Shown here piece after piece: positions 43,565-55,013 of a DNA stretch of 64,000 nucleotides. Each line of letters opens with the position of its first letter. Positions within the stretch are counted from its first letter, which is position 1. Source of the stretch: Siphonodentalium dalli (taxonomy: Eukaryota; Mollusca; Scaphopoda; Gadilida; Siphonodentaliidae); the NCBI GenBank assembly GCA_032622095.1, contig CP136062.1:620001-684000 (forward strand). Direction: 5' to 3'. The notes under the pieces were generated by a model. That model saw only the letters and a list, made by a program, of their open reading frames with translations, was not told the DNA's origin and ran no database searches. The translations under genes were made by a program, and so were the position numbers.

Positions 43565-44848
43565 GCATTTTTGGGGTCCGTGAAGTTGGATCGAAGTTCG
43601 AAGTTCGAAATTCGGTGGAGATTCGACCCCCACTTTTGTTTGCCTCAAATGCATTGTTGTGTTCCAATTCGTGCTCCCCTGCTCGAATTTTGGGTCAAAA
43701 GTGATTTTTTTTCACTTTTTCTGAGATACTGCTGGACTTGGAAAATTTAGCCACGGCGCTGGACTTGGCCTTCAATATTAAGGTGCCGAAGGGAAGTGGC
43801 ATTATTTATGGCTGGATTGAGCTGAAATTTTGAATGTTTGATACTTTCCATAAGAGAATCAAGCAAACTAACGCTCAGCTTCGAGAAATTACTCGATCTA
43901 TAGGTTTCAATTTCAATCTGAATTTCAATCTGGGCGAATTTCGATCTGGATTGAAGTTCGAAATTCAGATTGAAATTCGACCCCCACTTTTGTTTGCCTC
44001 AAGTGCATTGTTGTGTTCCAATTCGTGCTCCCCTGCTCGAATTTTGGGTCAAAAGTGATTTTTTTTCACTTTTTCTGAGATACTGCTGGACTTGGAAAGT
44101 TTAGCCACGGCGCTGGACTTGGAAAATTTCGCCTTCAATATTAAGGTGCCGGGGGGAAGTGGTATTGTTTATGGCTGGATTGAGCTGAAATTTGGTATGT
44201 TTGATTCTTTCCATAAGAGAATCAAGCAAACTAACGCTCAGCTTCGAGAAATTACTCGATCTATAGGTTTGAATTTCAATCTGAATTTTAATCTGGGCGA
44301 ATTTCGATCTGGATTGAAGTTCGAAATTCAGATTGAAATTCAAACCTATAGATCGAGTAGTTTCTCGAAGCTGAGCGTTAGTTTGCTTGATTCTCTTATG
44401 GAAAGTATCAAACATGCCAAATTTCAGCTCAATCCAGCCATAAACAATGCCACTTCCCGTCGGCACCTTAATATTGAAGTCCAGCGTCGTGGCTAAATTT
44501 TCCAAGTCCAGCAGTATCTCAGAAATAGTGAAAAAAATCACTTTTGACACAAAATTCGAGCAGGGGAGCACGAATTGGAACACAACAATGCATTTGAGAC
44601 AAAAAAAGTGGGGGTCGAATTTCAATCTGAATTTCGAACTTCAATCCAGATCGAAATTCGCCCAGATTGAAATTCAGATTGAAATTCAAACCTATAGATC
44701 GAGTAATTTCTCGAAGCTGAGCGTTAGTTTGCTTGATTCTCTTATGGAAAGTATCAAACATACCAAATTTCAGCTCAATCCAGCCATAAACAATGCCACT
44801 TCCCTTCGGCACCTTAATATTGAAGGCTAAATTTTCCAAGTCCAGCAG

Positions 44849-46360
44849 GGGGGGGGGGTCGGAAAAAAATTCCAGGCACGTATGATGGGGTGGTGGGTGG
44901 GTGTCTCTCGGGTCCAAAAAGCAGTGTTTTCCATGTGCCAAATTGTTTTTCCATTCCTGCTATTGAGTCTTATTTTGATGTGTTTTGAACAGAAACAGGT
45001 CATATATAGTTAATAGTAATGCTATACTATATATAGAGGTTATCAGTAGTTGGATCAGTTGCACAATGGCCAACAATAACCCAAATTCAACTTGATAGAA
45101 CTAGAAACTGCGCTATTGGAAAATTAAATTTAATCAGGATTCCATCTACTGATACAACAAAATAAGAATAACTATGCAGAACTCAGCTGAAAATAAGCAA
45201 TAAAATGAAAGCACATTTGACATGGAAATAAAGATATAATAAATAATGGAATAAAATAGACTTTTGACAACATAAAACATAAAATCTTAACAAATAAATT
45301 GAAGGCCAGCCGGGCCAGCTTGAACAATTTCAAATTGTTTTCCAAGTTAATGTGGATCAGCTTGTAATGTTGATCACAGTAACAAAGATTTTATCGTCAC
45401 TGATATCGTGAGCAAAAAAGAAGTGAGATTGGGCTATCCATCCATATTATTCCCAATTATTACGAAGCCTATTACTTCAAGCAGTGGCTACCAGCCTGCC
45501 ATTACACGCTATAACATGTTTCCTCAGTTCTGGTTTCTGAGATGCACCAAGAAGAGTCACGCGGGTATATCATGGTTGTGTTTGGTATTAGCATTATTCT
45601 TCAAACTGGGATAAACTGGGATGAACAGTTGTATTTCCACATGTTTTGATCAACAATTTGGTTCCAGCAATACAGTAATGAACTAATTAAACGTTTCCAT
45701 AACCACAGCAGAATAATGGGTAATTTTTTCAGGGGAGAGCTTTCCGATGAATGACAACAAGCCATATTTCCAACTAAATCCTGAAAAATTACCCATTATT
45801 TTGCTGTGGTTATGGAGTCAATTAATTAGGGCATTACTGTATATCACATAGCAAATATCAAAATATCAAATAATCTGAAATTTGTTGTACCGGTACCATG
45901 TATTCTGTAGAATACTCAAATGTGATTATGTGACTAGATCATGTGACTATATATTATGAAAATGAATGTTAATAAAAACTTTGGCACTCTGCCTATATAT
46001 CCCTAGAAATGTGATTATGTTGACACATTTCTTGATTAATGACACTTATATGATAAATTCAAATAGTATCGTTATCTCATTATGCACTGTTCTATTCAAA
46101 TATCGCGCAATAAATTATGATAATGCAGGATAATCAGCTATTTGGTTGCTCAGTTGATAATTTTCTCAAATTTAGGGGGGTGGGTATCCAAAACTGACCG
46201 GAAAAAAATTCCTGAAACGGAAAAAAAAGGGTGGGTGTCCAAAATTGCCTGGAAAAAAAGGCCGGAAACGGAAGAAATTGGGTGGGTGGGTCCCCCGAGG
46301 CCGGAAAAAATTAAAATGATCATACGTGCCTGGAAATTTTTTCCGACCCCCCCCCCCCTG
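44849..46360. mobile_element. 1.5-kb hAT-like element nested in the foldback element
   Basis: The terminal inverted repeats are (CA)GGGGGGGGGG, TCGGAAAAAAATTCCAGGCA and CGTATGAT, ~38 bases each. The flanking repeat reads AGTCCAGCAG on the left and AGTCCATCAG on the right (46361-46370); in uninterrupted copies it occurs once (AGTCCAGCAGTATCTC). The duplication is 7-10 bp, ambiguous because CAG may belong to the element. CAGGGG ends and subterminal GGGTGGGT-TCC repeats suggest hAT. No transposase is present. Confidence 0.75.
45673..45839. mobile_element. 167-bp MITE with TA duplication nested in the hAT-like element
   Basis: Flanked by TA (45671-45672, 45840-45841); ends CAGTAATG and CATTACTG. 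The inverted repeats of ~63 bases include CCATAACCACAGC and AATAATGGGTAATTTTT. The centre contains CCGATGAATGACAACAAGCC, also found in the 35-41 kb palindrome. Confidence 0.85.
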
Positions 46361-46918
46361 AGTCCATCAGTATCTCAGAAAAAGTGAAAAAAAATCACTT
46401 TTGACACAAAATTCGAGCAGGGGAGCACGAATTGGAACACAACAATGCATTTAAGGCAAACAAAAGTGGGGGTCGAATTTCAATCTGAATTTCGAACTTC
46501 AATCCAGATCGAAATTCGCCCAGATTGAAATTCAAACCTATAGATCGAGTAATTTCTCGAAGCTGAGCGTTAGTTTGCTTGATTCTCTTATGGAAAGTAT
46601 CAAACATACCAAATTTCAGCTCAATCCAGCCATAAACAATGCCACTTCCCTTCGGCGCCTTGATATTGAAGGCGAAATTTTCTAAGTCCAGCGCCGTGGC
46701 TAAATTTTCCAGCAGTATCTCAGAAAAAGTGAAAAAAATAACTTTTGACCCAAAATTCGAGCAGGGTAACACGAATTGGAACACAACAATGCATTTGAGG
46801 CAAACAAAAGTGGGGGTCGAATCTCCACCGAATTTCGAACTTCAATCTAACTTCACGCGAATCTCCACCGAATTTCGAACTTCGAACTTCGATCCAACTT
46901 CACGGACCCGCACCTTTG

Positions 46919-48104
46919 AGGAGCTTTCTTAATCTTCAAGTATTTTTCGCAAATTGCCCAGACCATCTGGTGTGTTAAACTCTTCCCTAAACCGAATTGA
47001 GGCCAGTCCGTCCCATTTAAATCGCGCGAGGTGGCTTCGCGCGCAACGGAAACGTCTCATGCTGTGAACCATGTATGAATTTACCAGTATTACTAAACTG
47101 AATTCCAAGATAATTTTATTCATTAACAGCTTCTATCACTTGGGAGTAATGGGAGCCAAATCTGACTGGTTACACAAATCAGTACAATCATATATATAAT
47201 CTTACTACCGGCTCTGGTGTACTTCCGTACACAAAACTACACAATAATTGTTTAAATACAAGCACCATCGGTCTCTATTGGCACAATTCAAGTACAATTG
47301 CATTTTAGATTGGAATTTACGAAACTATTCATACATATAAAGCTGGACATCAATATTGGAACACACACAGGATAAATTTCTATCAGGCTAATTGATAACC
47401 TTATATCGAGTTACAACAAACGAGGCCGCATCGACAAGTTCGTGGCATCTGTGCACTGGCTGATTTATTACCTCTTGCGTGATGAGGTGAAATCAAAGAG
47501 ATACCGATACCGGATATGGCATTAATTTGTCCATACATTAGGAAGAAAATTCCAGGGATATACATGTACGATGGGTTCTTCTCAGAAGATAGCAGTCATT
47601 CTACTTACATATTTGGGACTGGCCACGACTGCTACAGTTACCATTCTGTAGTCGATCCCAGTCTATCTGCTATATTTTCATGGCAATTACTTTACTTAAT
47701 GCGTGTTAATCGTCGATAATCGTTCTTGGCTGCGTGGTATTCTCGTGGTGATTCCTTTGTGCGATTGGCAGCATCATTTTATTTAACGGAAATTTTATCG
47801 AAATTCAACCCGTCGATTGTAAAAATTGGCCCAAAGAAAGTAAAGATACCAATATACCGCGATTGCTCATAAAAATATGTTATATTGTGTGTGCTATAAA
47901 ATATGCATATGTGCATATATATGAAATTACTTTGATACTAACAATTCTTGAAAATTTTATTAATTGTTGAAAATGAGCATTTTAAATTAAATTTGGAAAA
48001 ACTAAATTTTATTTATATAAATTTTGATCCCAGTTTTCAAAACAAATTAATTTAAATTTAAAACTTTAGTTACGTTTTGGACATTAAATTCGATATTTTA
48101 AAGT
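46919..48104. other. unassigned DNA
   Basis: A minus-strand frame ending near 46929 (FKWDGLASIRFREEFNTPDG ...) has coding-like composition but no family match, and begins inside AT-rich DNA. Nothing else recognised. Confidence 0.35.
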
Positions 48105-48430
48105 GATCTGAAACACTCCAGTAGGGTGATGAAATAGAAATGGAGAATATCTTGCTGAAAGTAGTTATTTTTACAAATATTGTATCCAAATTGACAGAAC
48201 ACACCGTAATTCTTATATATATGCATTAAATACAGTGACCCCCCGATGGCGAAATCATTTGTGTTAGTTTACCGCCGATAGATGCGTCCCGAATCGGGAA
48301 GTAAATATTTACAATTGAGCGTATAATATAGTAGTTCAGACGATGTTTTCTATGAAGTGGTACGGTCGATTTGTTTGAGATTTTCGGCAATGTTAGTAGA
48401 ATTCATACATCCCCTCATGGCATAGCGCAT
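48105..48430 (+). repeat. uninterrupted copy of the repeat split at 13.3/14.7 kb
   Basis: Colinear with 13290-13399 plus 14694-14890. The join near 48218 (ATTCTTATATATA) corresponds to the MULE target site and has no insertion. Confidence 0.75.
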
Positions 48431-49181
48431 GCATACTAACTAATCAGTTTCACGCGTCCGAACAAGTGCATAATATGTCTTTAACTTATGAATCTTTGTA
48501 ATGTTATATCCAATTTTTCAGCCATTTGTTAGAACACGATATCGCCGCACAAACTACCGAAACCATTATCGTACATGTAATATGAACAAACACAAGAAAA
48601 TAGTAATGCCAACTAAAATAAAATGCGACAACAAAACATGACATGGATATAAAGGCCATAGACACAGATAAACAAATATGATATATATATATAATTCAAT
48701 ATATGAAATTGTTTTTTATTATCAAAGATTTTATCTGACAATTCTGTATTCATTGACGCTAAGACCACGTGCGATTTTTCCGTGTTTTTTCCGTGTTAAA
48801 ATGTTGGCCACGCGTGGTTTTGAAAACACTACGGGCCTTGTATACTGTGGTTGACACATCTTGACTTCTAGAATATACCGTGGCGCATCCATTCTAACAA
48901 TACCCCTCTCCCAATCATGTTGATTTGCTATAGTGAACAGTCATTGAAGTTTTAACTAATCTAGCCGAAATGTAGGCTAAGCGTTTTTTGGAATGCGTAA
49001 CCGTCTATGACGTGTCATCGGTCGACCCCATTCACGACTGCTTTGATGGATACGCTCACAGTATGTAGCCCACCACGCATGTGTACCGTCATGTATCAAT
49101 CACCATAACGAATTTAGCCCTCCCCGGTACTTGTAATTTAACAGAACCCAGCTGTTCGAAGCCAAAGTTAAACTATCTCTT
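48431..49181. other. unassigned DNA
   Basis: No coding or repeat structure recognised. Confidence 0.4.
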
Positions 49182-50120
49182 AATTGCTGATTATTAGTGC
49201 CTCTTCAAAACCATTATAGGTAAACAAAACCAATCCCGTGACATTCCCTGCGTCATGTCACTTTTTTGCATCAATTTCTCCACATATCTCCATGAAATAA
49301 TAATAAACGCTCTTTAATGATTGTATATCAATGAAATCATCTGAGGTCAAAGACGCCTATCACGTGAAATCACCTGGTCGGGTGATTCATCTGTACCAAT
49401 TTTTCTTCATATACTTTGAGCCTATAGCGAATGCCTTCGTTGCTCGCATTTGCCCATTAAAGTCGTCTGAGATCAACGGCATCCGGATAGAGTTAATTTT
49501 TTTCTTTTAATTGCTAATTATTAGTGCATCTTTAAATCGTGTGAGGTCGACACACCCAATCCTTTGACACGCCCTGCGTCATTCCAGTTTTGTCACAAAT
49601 TTCCCCCACTCATCTTCAGGAATGAAAATAAACGCTCTTTATTGATTATATGACCATGTAAGTCATCTGAGGTCAAAGACGCCTATCGCGTGACAACCAC
49701 CTGGTCGGGTGATTCATCTGTACCAGTTATCCCAAATTATACTTTGAGCCTATAACTAACGCTCTTTATTGCTCACATTTGTCCATTAAAATCGTCTGAG
49801 ATCAGCGGCATCCGGATAAAGTTACATTTATCTTTTAATTTCTTATTATTAGTGCATGTTTAAATAATTTGAGGTCAACAAACCCATTCGCTTGACATGC
49901 CCTGCGTCATTCGACTTTTGTCACCAATTTTCTCACATATCTTCTGGAATGATGATAAACGCTCTTTATTGATTATATACCCATGTAAGTCATCTTGGGT
50001 CGAAGATGCCTATCGCGTGACATTCATCAAGTTGGGTGGTTCATTTGTACCAATTTTCCTACAAATACTTTAAACTTATAAAGAACGCTCTTTATTGCTC
50101 AAATTTGACCCTTAAAGGCG
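49182..50120 (+). repeat. three tandem ~327-bp repeats
   Basis: Units start with TTAATTGCT-ATTATTAGTGC near 49182, 49509 and 49835. Each contains GACA-CCCTGCGTCAT, AATAAACGCTCTTTATTGAT, CATCTGAGGTCAAAGACGCC, GGTCGGGTGATTCATCTGTA and GATCAACGGCATCCGGATA. Identity is moderate. Confidence 0.85.
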
Positions 50121-50840
50121 TCTGAGGTCAACGGCATCTATACCACACTATATGGGTCATCCCCGTGTTTAAACTTACACCGACCAGATTTCAACCATTT
50201 TTGTTCTATAATCAATTAGTTAGTTAAATGCGTTGTTATTGTCCCTTTAGGACATCTAATGTCAATGGGACCTATCTGATAATATTTTCCGGGCCAAATT
50301 ACCCATATATTAAACCTCATTAGTAACTGACCAATGTGGTTGTCTACTTAATGCATGGTTTATTCAGATGTAATTCTATATCTCCTGTGTCGTAGAAAAT
50401 ATCACCGCAAAATACGTAAATCGAAATATATCTCAGGATTTTGAATTTTAAAAGTTGATATTGAGTAAGCGGTTTTAATTATAAGATATAACCCATAATC
50501 AGTCTTCGTCATGCAAACATATTCCCAAATTAACAGTATTTATCACAATAAAACCAGGTCCCCCTAATGTCGGTCGGTAACACTGTCAGATATACACTAC
50601 CGATAATTTAATTGCATATATCTATTAAAATATTCATTCCGCGCAAAAACTATCGACAGTTGGTGAATAATAGTGTCACAGAGATCACACATGACACGAA
50701 AAATATATAAATTTGCATGTTAAATGCACTTAAAAAACACGCTAAACATTAGGGGGACACACAAAAAGTCGCCCTAATGTAAAAGTCGCCCTAATGTGGG
50801 TTATTTACACACAAATATCTCCCTAATGTGGCTTCCGCGA
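50121..50840. other. unassigned DNA with CCCTAATGT motifs
   Basis: CCCTAATGT occurs near 50573, 50773, 50790 and 50822, and inverted near 50748. The same 9-mer with a GTCTC lead is a feature of the 17-25 kb array spacer. No gene seen. Confidence 0.4.
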
Positions 50841-51473
50841 ACATATGTGTGTGTATGTATGTATGTGTGTATATATGTGGGTACTTCATAGAATCGAAAA
50901 CGCGTGTAGGAACGGGCATCCCCACGGCAATGTCGGCTTATAAGACATCTTTACTACACATGACAGCCGATGGACAATTGGTCTCTATATATGTACCAAA
51001 ATTACGCCGCGTTGGTGACTGGGAAATTCCAGGGAATGCCGATTGAGCTCAAACTTGCTACCTACGGGAAGTGTCATATATATGTGTGTGTCCTTTATAG
51101 ACTCGAACCGATTGAGCTCAAACTTGCTTAATACGGGAAGTGTCATGGACGGGTTCATTGAAAAAAAAAAAAATCGGGTAAAATTGAAAAACAAAATTAA
51201 AAAGGCACAATTAACTCCTTGAAAAACCAAAAGAAATCGTGTAAAATTTAAAAACAAAAAATTCAATTAAAAAATTAAAAAGGCACAATTAACTCATTGA
51301 AAAACAAAAAAATTAACTCATTGAAAAACAAAAAATTAAATTAAAATTGTCATGTTTCTGACTATTGCCGAAATTTGCTGCAAATGCAGCACAACTGTCT
51401 CGGAACCTGTTGCAATTGCTTTTTCGAACAAAGCCATGGGACGAATGCCGCCAGTGGCGGGATAACCTGCTAG
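50841..51473 (+). mobile_element. non-autonomous Helitron H0 (5'-truncated)
   Basis: The 3' end is Helitron-like: hairpin GCCGCCAGTGGCGG, then GATAACCTGCTAG, ending in CTAG at 51470-51473. The upstream body has GATTGAGCTCAAACTTGCTA, AATCGGGTAAAATTGAAAAA and TGTCTCGGAACCTGTTGCAA. The 5' end is not recognised. Confidence 0.75.
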
Positions 51474-52544
51474 TACTATATATTTTGAAAACTCCGTATA
51501 TATATGTGTATATATGTGTGTACTTCATAGAATCCAAAACGCGTGTAAAGATTGAGCTCAAACTTCCTATGTAAGTGTCAAATACAACCGACAAGACCGT
51601 GGTCGCGTTTTAGAGAAGCTCAAAGCACCCGTTCTCCAATCTCAAATCACCGCAAAGGCACGGCGTGGGTTAATCAAGTGATTATTTAATGAGCGTTTGT
51701 TTTTGACGCATCTCTATAAAGGGCGTCTGTTTCCCATTCAACGTTATTAGCATCTGCATAGTTATACGGAACATTGAGTGCTTGCCTATGCGGGGAGATT
51801 TATTGGAGCTCTTACAACATCATTGTTATAGTATGTATGACACTTAGGTCAGGGCTTAGGGGGGGGGGTAGTTATAGGCATATTGCTTCTCAGAAATCCC
51901 GGTTACAAACCAACACTCACAATTTCGTATTTACGCAAACGTTATCGCTCGAAATTTATTCCCTGCGAGCACGGATGGCGCGCTTTGTTTTTATAGTATA
52001 TACCGAAATCATCCCAGATAATCACGAATATAGCATCAGAGATGGACAATTGGTCTCTATGTATGTACCAAAATTACGCCGCGTTGGTGACTGGGAAATT
52101 CCACTGAATGCCGATTGAGCTCAAACTTGCTACCTACGGGAAGTGTCATATATATGTGTGTGTCCTTTGTAGACACGAACCGATTGAGCTAAAACTTGCT
52201 AAATACGGGAAGTGTCATGGACGGGTTCATTGCAAAAAAAAAAATCGGGTAAAATTGAAAAACAAAATTAAAAAGGCACAATTAACTCCTTGAAAAACCA
52301 AAAAAAATCGGGTAAAATTTAAAAACAAAAAATTCATTTAAAAAATTAAAAAAGCACAATTAACTCATTGAAAAACAAAATAATTAACTCATTGGAAAAC
52401 AAAAAAATAAATTAAAATTGTCATGTTTCTGACTATTGCCGAAATTTGCTGCAAATGCAGCACAACTGTCTCGGAACCTGTTGCAATTGCTTTTTCGAAC
52501 AAAGCCATGGGACGAATGCCGCCAGTGGCGGGCTAACCTGATAG
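51474..52544 (+). mobile_element. non-autonomous Helitron H1
   Basis: Begins TACTATATATTTTGAAAACT directly after the CTAG of H0 and ends with hairpin GCCGCCAGTGGCGGGC and CCTGATAG at 52544. It includes a plus-strand frame of 114 codons (51774-52118) that is also present in H4. The frame has no known domain, and no Rep-helicase is encoded. Confidence 0.8.
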
Positions 52545-53233
52545 TCTCTTCTATATATTTTGAGAACCTCTTGTATTCGAGAGATAGCCCACACCCTCCG
52601 GACCTCAATGATATGATCGTGAATGAGTATTGATATACCCCACTAAACTTTGACAAACACCAGTAATGGTGTGTAGATCATTTACATATCTCTCCTATAT
52701 ATTTTGATACAATCTATCTAATTTACATATCTCTCTTATATATTTATGTTTGTGTGTGTGTTGTACTTCATACAAATCTACGATTCTCGACCGATCGGGA
52801 CGAAACTTGGTAGTGTGTGTGTAGTTTGACCAGACGGTGGTCGTTGTCGTATTGGCGAGCCCGTGCGACGCCCGTGCAGCGCATGCGCAGACGATATCTC
52901 GGAAACGGGTGGAGCTATCGACTTGAAATTTGCTATGCGAATGTATCTTTCGCCGGGTACAAATTTTATCGGGTCGCCGAGCCCGTGCGACGTCCGTGCA
53001 GCGCATGCGCAGACGAGATCTCGGAAACGGGTGGAGCTATCGACTTGAAATTTGGCATGTGAATGTATCTTGCGCCGGGTACAAATTTTCATGCCCAGCA
53101 CCAGATCTCGGAAACTGGTGGAGCTAACGGGTACAAATTTTTATTATTGAAACGCGTGGAGCTAAAAATTTAAAAAATATATATAAAAATGTCATGTTTC
53201 GGACAAGCCGCCGGTGGCGGGCTAACCTGCTAG
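52545..53233 (+). mobile_element. non-autonomous Helitron H2
   Basis: Starts TCTCTTCTATATATTTTGAG and ends GCCGCCGGTGGCGGGC then CCTGCTAG at 53233. Its interior repeats the segment GATCTCGGAAACGGGTGGAG two to three times. Confidence 0.8.
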
Positions 53234-53904
53234 TCTACTATATATTTTGAGAACTACGTATATATATATATGTGTGTGTATATATATATGTGGGTACTTC
53301 ATAGAATCGAAAACGGCTGTGCGGATCGAGCTCAAATTTCGTATATAAGGGTAAAAACACACGGGGATCGTCCACGTCGCATTTTGGACAAGCTCTGAGC
53401 ACTAATTCTCCACTCCCAATCATCAAAATCACTGCAAACGCCACTTCGGGGGTTAAGGCATCAACGATCTTTATATTGACCATATTCGGAGTCGTTAACC
53501 GACTAACCCTCTTTATTGCCATCGACGTTGCTAAACGGCTACCCCATGCGTACGAAATACGGATGCAAAACGCGAAATGTATTTATCTCGATTATTATTC
53601 TTATATCTGTCGTTCCTAGGAACGGGGGAAATTTTCATCGGGTCAGTTTTTCCGCCCGATGTACCTTAAAAAATCATACCTCTTTTAGGGACGGGTACTG
53701 CGTGTTGTGTGATTCTTATGTCTTCTTCACCTTAATCGGGTAAAATAAGGTCTAATCGGGTAAAATATTGAAAAACCAAAAATTTAATTAAAAAATTAAT
53801 CCAAAAAATTAATTAAAAAATCCAGTAAATTAAAAATGCACATTTAACTCATGTTATAAACAAATATAATTAACTGAGCCGCCAGTGGCGGGCTAACCTG
53901 CTAG
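53234..53904 (+). mobile_element. non-autonomous Helitron H3
   Basis: Starts TCTACTATATATTTTGAGAA and ends in GCCAGTGGCGGGC then CCTGCTAG at 53904. The body is diverged from H1 and H2 (GGAACGGGGGAAATTTTCAT). Confidence 0.75.
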
Positions 53905-54974
53905 TACTATATATTTTGAAAACTCCGTATATATATGTGTATATATGTGTGTAATTCATAGAATCCAAAACGCGTGTAAAGATTGAGCTCAAACTTCCTA
54001 TGTAAGTGTCAAATACAACCGACAAGACCGTGGTCGCGTTTTAGAGAAGCTCAAAGCACCCGTTCTCCAATCTCAAATCACCGCAAAGGCACGGCGTGGG
54101 TTAATCAAGTGATTATTTAATGAGCGTTTGTTTTTGACGCATCTCTATAAAGGGCGTCTGTTTCCCATTCAACGTTATTAGCATCTGCATAGTTATACGG
54201 AACATTGAGTGCTTGCCTATGCGGGGAGATTTATTGGAGCTCTTACAACATCATTGTTATAGTATGTATGACACTTAGGTCAGGGCTTAGGGGGGGGGGT
54301 AGTTATAGGCATATTGCTTCTCAGAAATCCCGGTTACAAACCAACACTCACAATTTCGTATTTACGCAAACGTTATCGCTCGAAATTTATTCCCTGCGAG
54401 CACGGATGGCGCGCTTTGTTTTTATAGTATATACCGAAATCATCCCAGATAATCACGAATATAGCATCAGAGATGGACAATTGGTCTCTATATATGTACC
54501 AAAATTACGCCGCGTTGGTGACTGGGAAATTCCACTGAATGCCGATTGAGCTCAAACTTGCTACCTACGGGAAGTGTCATATATATGTGTGTGTCCTTTG
54601 TAGACACGAACCGATTGAGCTAAAACTTGCTAAATACGGGAAGTGTCATGGACGGGTTCATTGCAAAAAAAAAATCGGGTAAAATTGAAAAACAAAATTA
54701 AAAAGGCACAATTAACTCCTTGAAAAACCAAAAAAAATCGGGTAAAATTTAAAAACAAAAAATTCATTTAAAAAATTAAAAAAGCACAATTAACTCATTG
54801 AAAAACAAAATAATTAACTCATTGGAAAACAAAAAAATAAATTAAAATTGTCATGTTTCTGACTATTGCCGAAATTTGCTGCAAATGCAGCACAAGTGTC
54901 TCGGAACCTGTTGCAATTGCTTTTTAGAACAAAGCCATGGGACGAATGCCGCCAGTTGCGGGCTAACCTGCTAG
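53905..54974 (+). mobile_element. non-autonomous Helitron H4, near-identical to H1
   Basis: Base for base close to H1 over its whole 1070 bases, including the 114-codon frame (54205-54549), and ends in CTAG at 54974. The very low divergence marks a recent duplication. Confidence 0.85.
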
Positions 54975-55013
54975 TCTATACTATATATTTTGAGACTTCG
55001 TATATATATATAT
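54975..55013 (+). mobile_element. Helitron H5, 5' end (split by an insertion)
   Basis: TCTATACTATATATTTTGAG followed by a TA run; the element resumes at 58357 with ATATATATGTGTACTTCATA. Confidence 0.75.

Larger units (their letters stand above)
43574..46909. mobile_element. foldback-type element with composite long inverted repeats
   Basis: The ends GGGTCCGTGAAGTTGGATCG (43574) and its complement ending at 46909 are inverted. The flanks GCATTTTTG (43565-43573) and GCACCTTTG (46910-46918) could be a 9-bp target duplication with two mismatches. Both arms consist of repeated ~360-bp units (CCCCCACTTTTGTTTGCCTC, TTTTGGGTCAAAAGTGATTT, GGCTGGATTGAGCTGAAATT, AACGCTCAGCTTCGAGAAAT) in direct and then inverted orientation. 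This is the architecture of Foldback/MULE-like elements with modular terminal repeats. The long frames in it come from the repeats. A separate element is inserted at 44849-46360. Confidence 0.8.

Noticed and set aside
44092-44941. Frames of 120-174 codons with NLNFNLGEFRSG-type repeats
   Set aside because: They are translations of the ~360-bp inverted repeat units, present on both strands of the foldback element.
51774-52118. 114-codon frame in Helitron H1 (also in H4)
   Set aside because: It is identical because the two elements are recent duplicates; there is no domain and no support in H0, H2 or H3.
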